DNA of 64,000 bases from NCBI RefSeq assembly GCF_009646115.1, contig NZ_CP045720.1, forward strand, positions 3,472,001 through 3,536,000, read 5' to 3'. The translations under genes and the position numbers were made by a program. Below are positions 20,001 to 27,901 of the stretch, in pieces. The stretch's first letter is position 1. Every line of letters begins with the position of its first letter. The notes under the pieces are model-generated. The model saw only the letters and a program-made list of their open reading frames with translations. It was not told the DNA's origin and did not search any database. The stretch is from Pantoea eucalypti (GTDB taxonomy: Bacteria; Pseudomonadota; Gammaproteobacteria; Enterobacterales; Enterobacteriaceae).

Positions 20001-20648
20001 ACCGCCGAAGGCACGGTCGGCATTGGCGGCATGTACATGTGCATCTACGGCATGGATTCGCCCGGCGGCTATCAGCTGGTAGGCCGCACGCTGCCCATCT
20101 GGAACACCTTCCTGAAGAATCCGCAGTTCACAGCCGATGCGCCGTGGCTGCTGCGCTTCTTCGATCAGGTGCGCTTCTATCCGGTGAGTGAAACCGAGCT
20201 CAACCAGCTGCGCGAAGATTTCCGCGAAGGTCGTGCCAGCCTGCGTATTGAAGAGACGCAGTTTGATTTTGCCGCGCACCAGCAATTCCTCGCCGACCAT
20301 GCCGCTGAGATTGCGGACTTCCGTCAGCGCCAGGCGACCGCCTTTGAACAGGAAGTGCAGTTATGGGCGCAGGAAGAACAGAACGCATCGGCGGCGGATG
20401 AGGTGCCGGACAGCGTGAGTGAAGCGGACGAAGGCGGACTGGCGGTGCAGGCCGACCTCAATGGCAACATCTGGAAAGTGCTGGTGCAGCCGGGCGACGA
20501 GGTCAGCGCCGGACAGACGCTGATTATCGTCGAGGCGATGAAGATGGAGCTGGCGATTGTCGCGCCGCAGGCCGGTCGGGTGACGCGGATCGCCTGCCAG
20601 GCGGGCCGCCCGGTCAGCCCTGGCGATACCCTGCTGTGGCTGGAATAA
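17031..20648 (+). CDS. uca: Urea carboxylase (biotin-dependent)
   Basis: Carboxylates urea to allophanate using ATP and bicarbonate. The 1205-residue product shows, in order: biotin carboxylase N domain ([19 protein letters not shown]), ATP-grasp with GGGGIGLTR (about residues 165-172) and [14 protein letters not shown], and biotin carboxylase C domain to about 445. The KipA/KipI-type carboxyltransferase domains follow ([25 protein letters not shown] onwards, then RYDSRI and [24 protein letters not shown]). The biotinyl domain carries biotinyl Lys1171 in VEAMKMEL. Close relatives can act on guanidine instead. No carboxyguanidine deiminase (DUF1989) genes are present and a urea transporter is, so urea is the better reading; residue-level specificity was not resolved. 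Confidence 0.93.
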   Translation: [1205 protein letters not shown]

Positions 20649-20657
20649 GGAGCGCCG

Positions 20658-21359
20658 ATGACAACCCAACCTCAATCCCCTAAAGCGCGCCCGGAAGCGC
20701 TGGCCCAACGGGTCTATCAGGCGCTGAAGGCCGATATTTTCGCCTTTCGCCTGATGCCGGGCGATCGCTTCAGCGAAAGCGAAATCGCCGGACGGATGGC
20801 GGTCAGCCGCACGCCGGTTCGCCAGGCGCTATTCCGGCTGGAGCGCGAAGGCTTTGTCGAAGTCTGGTTCCGCAGCGGCTGGCAGATTAAAAACTTCGAT
20901 TTTGCCTGGTTCGAATCGCTGTATGACCTGCGCACCGTGCTGGAGTGCGAGGCGGTAAAACGCCTCTGCGCCCTGCCCGCGCCTCAGTGTGCCGCGCTGT
21001 TACACGAACTCAACCAGTTCTGGTGTGAAGCGGAGGCGCTCACCGAAGGTCTGGTGGTGTCGCAGCATGACGAAGCGTTTCACATGGCGCTGGTCGCGGC
21101 CGCGGGTAACCCGGAGATGGCGCGCATACACGCCGAACTCACCGAGAAGATCCGCATCATCCGTCGGCTCGACTTCACCCGCGATGATCGCATCTGTGCG
21201 ACTTATCAGGAACATGCTCAGATTTTACAGGCGATTTTTGCGCAGCAGACAGATGAGGCGCAACGCATCCTGACCGATCACATCGCTGTCAGTAAGGCGG
21301 AGGTCAGGAAGATCACACTGCACCGCCTCCAGCAGGCCCGGCTCCAGCTCACCGAATAA
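20658..21359 (+). CDS. GntR-family (FadR/FCD subfamily) transcriptional regulator
   Basis: A 233-residue regulator with an N-terminal winged helix (LAQRVYQALKADIFAFRLMPGDRFSESEIAGRMAVSRTPVRQALFRLEREGFVEV, about residues 14-70). A C-terminal all-helical FCD ligand domain follows, with metal-site-like histidines (HDEAFH, YQEHAQIL, DHIAVSK). It begins 9 bp after the urea carboxylase stop and ends 24 bp before urtA, so it is cotranscribed in the middle of the urea operon. Its inducer is unknown; allophanate, urea or a downstream nitrogen signal are guesses from context. Confidence 0.9.
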   Translation: MTTQPQSPKARPEALAQRVYQALKADIFAFRLMPGDRFSESEIAGRMAVSRTPVRQALFRLEREGFVEVWFRSGWQIKNFDFAWFESLYDLRTVLECEAVKRLCALPAPQCAALLHELNQFWCEAEALTEGLVVSQHDEAFHMALVAAAGNPEMARIHAELTEKIRIIRRLDFTRDDRICATYQEHAQILQAIFAQQTDEAQRILTDHIAVSKAEVRKITLHRLQQARLQLTE

Positions 21360-21383
21360 CATAACAACCACTCAGGGGTTTAA

Positions 21384-22655
21384 ATGATGAAAAGACGTTC
21401 GTTGATCAAGGCTTTCGCCCTCTCCGCTACCGTTGTCAGTATGGGTTTCGCCTGGAGTGCGCAGGCGGCTGACACCATCAAAGTGGGGATCATGCATTCG
21501 CTCTCCGGCACCATGGCGATCTCTGAAACGCCACTGAAAGATGTGGCGCTGATGACCATCGATGAGATCAACGCCAAAGGGGGCGTGCTGGGGAAAAAGC
21601 TGGAGCCGGTGGTGGTCGATCCCGCCTCTAACTGGCCGCTGTTTGCCGAGAAAGCGCGGCAGTTGCTGACCCAGGATAAAGCGGCGGTGGTGTTTGGCTG
21701 CTGGACCTCGGTATCACGCAAATCGGTGCTGCCGGTGTTTGAAGAGCTGAACGGCCTGCTCTTCTATCCGGTGCAGTATGAAGGGGAAGAGATGTCACCT
21801 AACGTCTTCTACACCGGCGCGGCGCCTAACCAGCAGGCGATTCCGGCAGTGGAATACCTGATGAGCGAAGATGGCGGCAGTGCAAAACGCTTCTTCCTGC
21901 TGGGCACCGACTACGTCTATCCGCGCACCACCAACAAGATCCTGCGTGCCTTCCTGCACAGCAAAGGCGTGGCGGATAAAGATATCGAAGAGGTCTACAC
22001 GCCGTTTGGTTACAGCGACTATCAGACCATTGTCTCCAACATTAAAAAATTCGCGGCAGGCGGTAAAACGGCGGTGGTCTCCACCATCAACGGCGACTCC
22101 AATGTGCCGTTCTACAAAGAGCTGGCTAACCAGGGCATCAAAGCCACTGACATTCCGGTGGTCGCCTTCTCAGTGGGAGAGGAAGAGCTCCGCGGCATCG
22201 ACACCAAACCGCTGGTGGGTCAGTTAGCGGCCTGGAACTATTTCGAGTCGATCGATAATCCGACCAACGCGAAATTTGTTGCCGATTACCGCGCTTACGC
22301 CAAAGCACATAACCTGCCGAACGCCGCCACCGTGGTGACCAACGACCCGATGGAAGCGACCTATGTCGGCATCCATATGTGGGCGCAGGCGGTGGAAAAA
22401 GCGGGCACGACGGACCCGGACAAAGTGCGGGCGGCAATGGCCGGTCAGACCTTTAAAGCGCCGGATGGCTTTACCCTGACCATGGACCAGACCAACCACC
22501 ATCTGCATAAGCCCGTCATGATTGGTGAAGTGGAAGAGAACGGCCAGTTCAGCGTGGTGTGGCAGACCGATAAACCCGTGCGTGCCCAGCCCTGGAGCCC
22601 GTACATTGCCGGTAACGACAAGAAGCCCGATTACCCGGTGAATACTGCGCAGTAA
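21384..22655 (+). CDS. urtA: Urea ABC transporter substrate-binding protein UrtA
   Basis: Periplasmic binding protein of the UrtABCDE high-affinity urea importer (branched-chain amino-acid-type ABC family). The 423-residue product has a signal peptide MMKRRSLIKAFALSATVVSMGFAWSAQA; its RR-x3-K start resembles a Tat signal. The mature protein opens DTIKVGIMHSLSGTMAISETPLKDV and contains VVFGCWTSVSRKSVLPVFEELNGLLFYPVQYEGEE, the UrtA/FmdD-type signature that separates it from LivJ-type proteins. A 12-bp stem-loop follows the stop. Neighbours urea carboxylase and urtB-E support urea as ligand. Confidence 0.95.
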   Translation: MMKRRSLIKAFALSATVVSMGFAWSAQAADTIKVGIMHSLSGTMAISETPLKDVALMTIDEINAKGGVLGKKLEPVVVDPASNWPLFAEKARQLLTQDKAAVVFGCWTSVSRKSVLPVFEELNGLLFYPVQYEGEEMSPNVFYTGAAPNQQAIPAVEYLMSEDGGSAKRFFLLGTDYVYPRTTNKILRAFLHSKGVADKDIEEVYTPFGYSDYQTIVSNIKKFAAGGKTAVVSTINGDSNVPFYKELANQGIKATDIPVVAFSVGEEELRGIDTKPLVGQLAAWNYFESIDNPTNAKFVADYRAYAKAHNLPNAATVVTNDPMEATYVGIHMWAQAVEKAGTTDPDKVRAAMAGQTFKAPDGFTLTMDQTNHHLHKPVMIGEVEENGQFSVVWQTDKPVRAQPWSPYIAGNDKKPDYPVNTAQ

Positions 22656-22696
22656 TTTTCGTTGCTGATAAGAAAGCGTCACCCGCTGTAAAGCGG

Positions 22697-22729
22697 CAGC
22701 ACGGCAGTGGTCATTCGACTGCCGTGCTG
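22697..22729 (+). other. Intercistronic stem-loop between urtA and urtB
   Basis: Perfect 12-bp arms, CAGCACGGCAGT and ACTGCCGTGCTG, have a 9-nt loop and no T tract. It lies 41 bp after the urtA stop. Such hairpins commonly protect the upstream binding-protein mRNA so that it exceeds the permease mRNA; this use is inferred. Confidence 0.75.
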
Positions 22730-22753
22730 ACCTCCCCAAACGAGGCTCCTTTT

Positions 22754-24319
22754 ATGAATCTATGTCGCTGTTTTTTCAGCCTGCTTCTGTTGCTGCCGCT
22801 GTTTGCCAGCGCCGGACCGGCGGCAGACTTTACCGCCGCCAGCCGCAGCCAGCAGGCCACGCTGCTGCAACAATGGGCTGCCGCGCCGGACAGTCAGCGT
22901 CTGCCGCTGCTGGAAGCGTTAAAAGCAGAAACCGTGGTCATCGACCAGAACAAACAGCCATTCAGCCAGCAGGGATCGACGCTGCAGCCGCTGGATGCGG
23001 TGGCACAGCCCACGGGTAACCTGAAAAAGCTATTTATGAACAATCGCCTGCGCGTGCTGGTAAACAACGCGCTGGCGGCGCACCAGCTGGTGAGCAGTGA
23101 TGCGGCCCTGCGTCTGCGCGCAGCGCAGCAGCTGCAAAATGAGGGTGCCGCCGACCAGTTGCCGCTGCTGGAACAGCGGCTGGCCGCTGAACAGGACAGC
23201 CGGGTACATGCTGCATTAGCGCTGGCACTGGCGAATCTGCAACTGGCGGATGGCGAACCGATGGTGCGCCTGCGGGCGGTGAAACTGCTGGGTGAGTCCA
23301 GCGATCCCAATACGCAGGCCAGCCTGCAACGCCTGACCCAGCCCGCGAATGAGCCCGATGTCACGGTACGGGCGGCAGCGGCCGAAAGCCTGCAACAGAT
23401 TCAGAAACGGCTGATGTGGGGCGATCTGCTGGGGCAGGCCTTCAGCGGCCTGTCGCTGGGCTCCATCCTGCTGCTGGCCGCGCTGGGCCTGGCGATCACC
23501 TACGGGCTGCTGGGGGTGATCAACATGGCGCACGGTGAAATGCTGATGCTCGGCGCGTACGCCACCTGGTGGGTTCAGAGCCTGTTTCAGCAGTTTGCAC
23601 CGGACTATTTAGCCTGGTATCCACTGCTGGCGTTGCCGGTCGCCTTTATGGTCACCGCCGCCATCGGCATGGCGCTGGAACGCACCATCATCCGCCATCT
23701 CTATGGCCGTCCGCTGGAGACGCTGCTCGCCACCTGGGGAATCAGCCTGATGCTGATCCAGCTGGTACGCGTGCTGTTCGGGGCGCAAAACCTGGAAGTG
23801 GCGAACCCATCGTGGCTCTCAGGTGGCCTGCAGCTGCTGCCCAACCTGGTGCTGCCGTGGAACCGCATCGCAGTGATCCTGTTTGTGGTGTTTGTGCTGG
23901 CGCTCACCTGGCTGCTGCTGAACCGGACCCGCCTTGGCATGAACGTGCGCGCCGTGACCCAGAACCGCGCCATGGCGGAGTGCTGCGGCGTGCCAACGGG
24001 TCGCGTCGATATGCTGGCGTTTGGCCTCGGTTCGGGCATTGCCGGGTTGGGAGGCGTGGCGCTGTCGCAGCTTGGTAACGTCGGACCGGAGCTGGGTCAG
24101 GGCTATATCATTGACTCATTCCTGGTGGTGGTGCTGGGTGGTGTCGGCCAGCTGGCAGGCACCGTGGTTGCCGCGTTCAGCCTGGGCATTCTGAACAAAG
24201 TGCTGGAGCCGCAGATTGGCGCGGTGCTGGGTAAAATCCTGATTCTGGTAATTATCGTGCTGTTTATTCAGAAACGTCCGCAGGGACTGTTTGCGGTTAA
24301 AGGAAGGGTGACTGACTGA
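22754..24319 (+). CDS. urtB: Urea ABC transporter permease UrtB
   Basis: Inner-membrane permease of the urea importer. The 521-residue product has a signal sequence (MNLCRCFFSLLLLLPLFASAGPA) and a soluble helical-repeat region of about 200 residues, predicted periplasmic. A LivH-type permease domain follows from about residue 225 (GLSLGSILLLAALGLAITYGLLGVINMAHGEMLMLGAYA), including GLGSGIAGLGGVALSQLGNVGPELGQGYIIDSF. The N-terminal extension is typical of UrtB and unlike LivH. I start at ATG 22754 with a GAGG site; a GTG 10 codons upstream is less likely. Its stop overlaps the urtC start by 1 base. Confidence 0.94.
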   Translation: MNLCRCFFSLLLLLPLFASAGPAADFTAASRSQQATLLQQWAAAPDSQRLPLLEALKAETVVIDQNKQPFSQQGSTLQPLDAVAQPTGNLKKLFMNNRLRVLVNNALAAHQLVSSDAALRLRAAQQLQNEGAADQLPLLEQRLAAEQDSRVHAALALALANLQLADGEPMVRLRAVKLLGESSDPNTQASLQRLTQPANEPDVTVRAAAAESLQQIQKRLMWGDLLGQAFSGLSLGSILLLAALGLAITYGLLGVINMAHGEMLMLGAYATWWVQSLFQQFAPDYLAWYPLLALPVAFMVTAAIGMALERTIIRHLYGRPLETLLATWGISLMLIQLVRVLFGAQNLEVANPSWLSGGLQLLPNLVLPWNRIAVILFVVFVLALTWLLLNRTRLGMNVRAVTQNRAMAECCGVPTGRVDMLAFGLGSGIAGLGGVALSQLGNVGPELGQGYIIDSFLVVVLGGVGQLAGTVVAAFSLGILNKVLEPQIGAVLGKILILVIIVLFIQKRPQGLFAVKGRVTD

Positions 24320-25392
24320 TGACGCAACCCATCACACTTCGCGTGGCGCGCACCACGCCGCGCCTGACGATCAGCATCGGCGTGGCGATCACTCTGGCGT
24401 TACTGGTGATGCCGTTTCTGGTGCTGCTGCCCGCCGCCCATCCGCTGGCGATCTCCACGTATACCCTGACGCTGGTCGGCAAAATCCTCTGCTATGCGGT
24501 GGTCGCCGTGGCGCTGGATCTGGTGTGGGGTTACGCCGGACTGCTGTCGCTGGGCCACGGGCTGTTCTTTGCCCTCGGCGGTTATGCCATGGGCATGTAC
24601 CTGATGCGCCAGGCCGCAGGCGAAGGCTTGCCCGCCTTTATGTCCTTTCTCTCCTGGCGAGAGCTGCCCTGGTTCTGGACCGGCACCGAATACTTCGCCT
24701 GGGCGCTCTGCCTGAGCATGCTGGTGCCGGGCCTGCTGGCGCTGCTGTTTGGCTTCTTCGCCTTTCGCTCAAAGATCAAAGGCGTCTACTTCTCCATCAT
24801 GACCCAGGCGCTGACCTACGCCGGTATGCTGCTGTTCTTCCGTAATGAAACCGGATTTGGCGGCAACAACGGCTTCACCGGCTTTACTACCCTGCTCGGC
24901 TTTTCGGTGACGGCGACCGGAACCCGCATCGGGCTGTTTATCGCCACGGTGCTGCTGCTGTTGCTGAGCCTGGTGATTGGCTTCGCCCTGGCGCGCAGCA
25001 AGTTTGGCCGGGTGCTGACCGCAGTGCGGGATGCCGAAAACCGTCTGATGTTTTGTGGTTACGATCCGCGCGGCTTCAAGCTATTAGTCTGGACGCTCTC
25101 CGCCGTGCTGTGCGGTCTTGCCGGGGCGCTCTATGTGCCGCAGGTCGGCATTATCAATCCGGGAGAGATGTCACCAGCCAACTCAATAGAAGCCGCGATC
25201 TGGGTGGCGCTGGGTGGACGCGGTACGCTGATTGGCCCGCTGCTGGGCGCAGCAATTGTTAACGGCGCACGCAGCTTCTTCACCGTCGCCTTCCCTGAAT
25301 ACTGGCTGTTTTTCCTGGGAATGATGTTCATCCTGGTGACACTGTTTCTGCCGCACGGCGTGATTGGCCTGCTGCGCCGGAGGAAAAAATGA
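24319..25392 (+). CDS. urtC: Urea ABC transporter permease UrtC
   Basis: Second inner-membrane permease (LivM type), 357 residues with about ten hydrophobic segments. The LivM signature region VVAVALDLVWGYAGLLSLGHGLFFALGGYAMGMYLMR and the later segment FGRVLTAVRDAENRLMFCGYDPRGFKLLVWTLSAVLCGLAGALYVPQVGIINPGEMSPANSIEAAIWVALGGRG are present. The ATG overlaps the urtB stop (TGATG) and the stop overlaps the urtD ATG (ATGA), so translation is coupled through urtBCD. Confidence 0.95.
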   Translation: MTQPITLRVARTTPRLTISIGVAITLALLVMPFLVLLPAAHPLAISTYTLTLVGKILCYAVVAVALDLVWGYAGLLSLGHGLFFALGGYAMGMYLMRQAAGEGLPAFMSFLSWRELPWFWTGTEYFAWALCLSMLVPGLLALLFGFFAFRSKIKGVYFSIMTQALTYAGMLLFFRNETGFGGNNGFTGFTTLLGFSVTATGTRIGLFIATVLLLLLSLVIGFALARSKFGRVLTAVRDAENRLMFCGYDPRGFKLLVWTLSAVLCGLAGALYVPQVGIINPGEMSPANSIEAAIWVALGGRGTLIGPLLGAAIVNGARSFFTVAFPEYWLFFLGMMFILVTLFLPHGVIGLLRRRKK

Positions 25393-26180
25393 GTGATGCC
25401 CTGTTTACCCAGCCTCAGCTCGCGGATCGCCATCGGGCGCAGCGCGATCCCGTCCTGCAACTGGAGAAGATCAGCGTCTCGTTTGACGGCTTTCGGGCGC
25501 TGACCGATCTTTCGCTGCAGATCGGCATCGGGGAACTGCGCTGCGTGATCGGCCCCAACGGCGCAGGCAAAACTACGCTGATGGATGTGATCACCGGCAA
25601 AACCCGCCCCGACGCCGGCCGGGTGATCTACGACCAGGACAGCGATCTGACCCGTCTGTCGCCGGTAGAGATCGCCCGCGCCGGCATTGGCCGTAAGTTC
25701 CAGAAGCCTACGGTGTTTGAGGCATTAACCGTATTTGAGAATCTTGAGATCGCGCTTAAAGCCAATAAATCGGTCTGGGCCAGCCTGCGCGCTCGTCTCA
25801 GCAGCGAACAGCGCGACAGAATTGATGAGGTGCTGAAACTGCTGCGGCTGGGTGGCGAACGCCAGCGCCGTGCGGGCCTGCTATCGCACGGCCAGAAGCA
25901 ATTTCTGGAGATTGGCATGCTGCTGGTTCAGGAGCCGCATCTGCTGCTGCTGGATGAACCGGCGGCAGGCATGACTGACGCAGAGACGGCCTACACCGCC
26001 GAGTTGTTCCGCAGCCTGGCGGGCAAACACTCCCTGATGGTAGTGGAGCATGACATGGGCTTTGTCGAGACCATCGCCGACCATGTCACGGTGCTGCATC
26101 AGGGGCAGGTGCTGGCCGAGGGTTCGCTGCGCGAGGTTCAGGCCAGTGAGCAGGTTATCGACGTTTATCTGGGGCGCTAA
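25389..26180 (+). CDS. urtD: Urea ABC transporter ATP-binding protein UrtD
   Basis: Cytoplasmic ATPase (LivG type), 263 residues. Walker A is GPNGAGKTTLMD (about residues 56-67), the ABC signature LSHGQKQFLEIGM and Walker B LLLLDEPAAGMTDAE, with switch His in MVVEHDMGF. The serine-histidine-glycine form LSHG of the signature replaces the usual LSGG, as seen in UrtD proteins. The start overlaps urtC by 4 bp and urtE follows at 1 bp. Confidence 0.95.
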   Translation: MSDALFTQPQLADRHRAQRDPVLQLEKISVSFDGFRALTDLSLQIGIGELRCVIGPNGAGKTTLMDVITGKTRPDAGRVIYDQDSDLTRLSPVEIARAGIGRKFQKPTVFEALTVFENLEIALKANKSVWASLRARLSSEQRDRIDEVLKLLRLGGERQRRAGLLSHGQKQFLEIGMLLVQEPHLLLLDEPAAGMTDAETAYTAELFRSLAGKHSLMVVEHDMGFVETIADHVTVLHQGQVLAEGSLREVQASEQVIDVYLGR

Positions 26181-26181
26181 A

Positions 26182-26880
26182 ATGTTACAGGTTACTGAAC
26201 TGAATCAATATTATGGCGGCAGTCACATTCTGCGCGGCCTGTCGTTTGAGGTAAAAATTGGTGAAATTACCTGTCTGCTTGGCCGCAATGGCGTGGGAAA
26301 AACCACACTGCTGAAGTGCCTGATGGGGCTGATCCCGGCGAAGTCAGGCGAGATTCAGTGGCAGCAGCAGCGGATGAATGGCCGCAAGCCGCACCAGCGG
26401 GTGCAGGCGGGCATCGCCTATGTGCCGCAGGGACGGGAAATCTTTCCGCGTCTGACGGTCGAAGAGAACCTGCTGATGGGCCTGTCGCGCTTTCCGGCGG
26501 CGCAGGCGCGTGAGGTGCCGGAGGAGATTTATCAGCTCTTTCCGGTGCTGCTGGCGATGAAGTCACGCCGGGGCGGCGATCTCTCGGGCGGTCAGCAGCA
26601 GCAGCTGGCGATCGGCCGGGCGCTGGCCTGTCGGCCACAGCTGCTGATCCTTGATGAGCCGACCGAAGGGATCCAGCCCTCGGTGATCAAAGAGATCGGC
26701 GCGGTAATCCGCCAGCTGGCGCAACGGGGAGATATGGCGATCCTGCTGGTTGAGCAGTTTTATGACTTCGCGGCAGAGCTGGCGGACAGCTATCTGGTGA
26801 TGTCGCGCGGTGAAATTGTGCAGCGTGGCCGCGGCGACACCATGGAAGCAGAAGGTGTGCGCGGCCTGGTGGCGATTTAA
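26182..26880 (+). CDS. urtE: Urea ABC transporter ATP-binding protein UrtE
   Basis: Second ATPase (LivF type), 232 residues from MLQVTELNQYYGGSHILRGL. Walker A is GRNGVGKTTLLK, the signature LSGGQQQQLAIGRALA and Walker B LLILDEPTEGIQPSV. The ATG at 26182 directly follows the urtD stop. The same frame continues upstream inside urtD, but that part is not UrtE-like. Last gene of the urea operon; it converges on deoX with 7 bp between stops and no hairpin that I can see. Confidence 0.95.
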   Translation: MLQVTELNQYYGGSHILRGLSFEVKIGEITCLLGRNGVGKTTLLKCLMGLIPAKSGEIQWQQQRMNGRKPHQRVQAGIAYVPQGREIFPRLTVEENLLMGLSRFPAAQAREVPEEIYQLFPVLLAMKSRRGGDLSGGQQQQLAIGRALACRPQLLILDEPTEGIQPSVIKEIGAVIRQLAQRGDMAILLVEQFYDFAAELADSYLVMSRGEIVQRGRGDTMEAEGVRGLVAI

Positions 26881-26887
26881 ACCCGAC

Positions 26888-27901
26888 TCAGAGCAGGCCG
26901 GTCTCCACAGAGAAGTGACGCTGCTCGCCGCTCGCCAGGGTGATCAGCGTGCCGGCCTGCTGCGCGGCAAGAAAACCCTCTGGCCGACAGGTGGCGGGCA
27001 GAATATAGGCCGCCACCTGCTGGTCATGGTTGTGCAGCAGCCAGCGGGTTGCGTGCGGGAACTGCGCGGTAGAGAAGCGCGTCATCAGCGCGTAGCCCTG
27101 CGGCGCATGCAACTCAAACTGTACCTCATCACCATACTGCGGCAGATCGTCCGCAAAGAACACGATCTCGGGATCGCAGAGCTGCGGTTGATCGAGCTGC
27201 TGTAACGCCTGCGGATCGCGCGCCAGTTGATCCGTGTAATCCCGCCAGGCGGGCGTTGGTCGCAGGTGCGCCGGGATCGAGCGACGCAGCTGGAATGCCC
27301 CTTCGGGGATCGACTGCCGGAAGCGCCCCTGATCGATCCACGCGCTGTTGAGGTGACACATGTATTGCAACGGCATCGGTGCACCCGCCAGATTGGTCAC
27401 CGTCATCTCTATCGTCAGACGGGGCCTGTCGGCCTGAATGCGAACGGCGGGTGCCGCAACATAATGATGGCCGAAGCCTTTAACATATTCACACTCCCCT
27501 TCCAGCGACAGTGTCTGATCGTCCAGCACCAGCCAGGCACTATCCATGCGGGCGCAGGCCATTTCCCCGTGCAGCGGATGATCGTCCTCTGGCGCGGGAC
27601 AGCCGTTAGCCAGCAGCCCCGAATGAAAGGCAAAACAGCCATAGGTATCTATGATCGAATTCGCGGGCAGCGGCTGCTTAAAGCTGTGGCCCATGGTCAG
27701 GTTATGATCGTCAAACTGCACGTCCCAGATCATCTGCCCGAGAAACGGCAGCACGGTCACGCTGCCGCGCCGGTTATGAATGCGCACTGCCTCGATTCCT
27801 GCCGGATAGCGAAACACCTCAACCCGGAAGTCATCGCTTTCCAGCAGCAGCGAGGGCGTGGTGTGAAACTGGTCACGCGCTAAGGGTAAACGGGTTCTCA
27901 T
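26888..27901 (-). CDS. deoX: Deoxyribose-operon epimerase-like protein DeoX (DUF4432)
   Basis: A 337-residue protein of the aldose-1-epimerase-like fold, probably acting on the anomer or interconversion of the sugar entering the pathway. Salmonella deoQKPX carries a protein of this size and position, whose role is not firmly set. Visible blocks include GSVTVLPFLGQMIWDVQFDDHNLTMGHSFKQP, HYVAAPAVRIQADRPRLTIEMTVTNLAG, PLQYMCHLNSAW and HATRWLLHNHDQQVAAYILPATCRPEG. The start overlaps the deoP stop by 4 bp (ATGA), last gene of deoKPX. Confidence 0.82.
   Translation of the reverse strand: MRTRLPLARDQFHTTPSLLLESDDFRVEVFRYPAGIEAVRIHNRRGSVTVLPFLGQMIWDVQFDDHNLTMGHSFKQPLPANSIIDTYGCFAFHSGLLANGCPAPEDDHPLHGEMACARMDSAWLVLDDQTLSLEGECEYVKGFGHHYVAAPAVRIQADRPRLTIEMTVTNLAGAPMPLQYMCHLNSAWIDQGRFRQSIPEGAFQLRRSIPAHLRPTPAWRDYTDQLARDPQALQQLDQPQLCDPEIVFFADDLPQYGDEVQFELHAPQGYALMTRFSTAQFPHATRWLLHNHDQQVAAYILPATCRPEGFLAAQQAGTLITLASGEQRHFSVETGLL

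Noticed and set aside
21384..26880. Branched-chain amino-acid (Liv) transporter rather than urea transporter
   Set aside because: UrtA-type motifs in the binding protein, the long N-terminal extension of the first permease and linkage to urea carboxylase favour urea.
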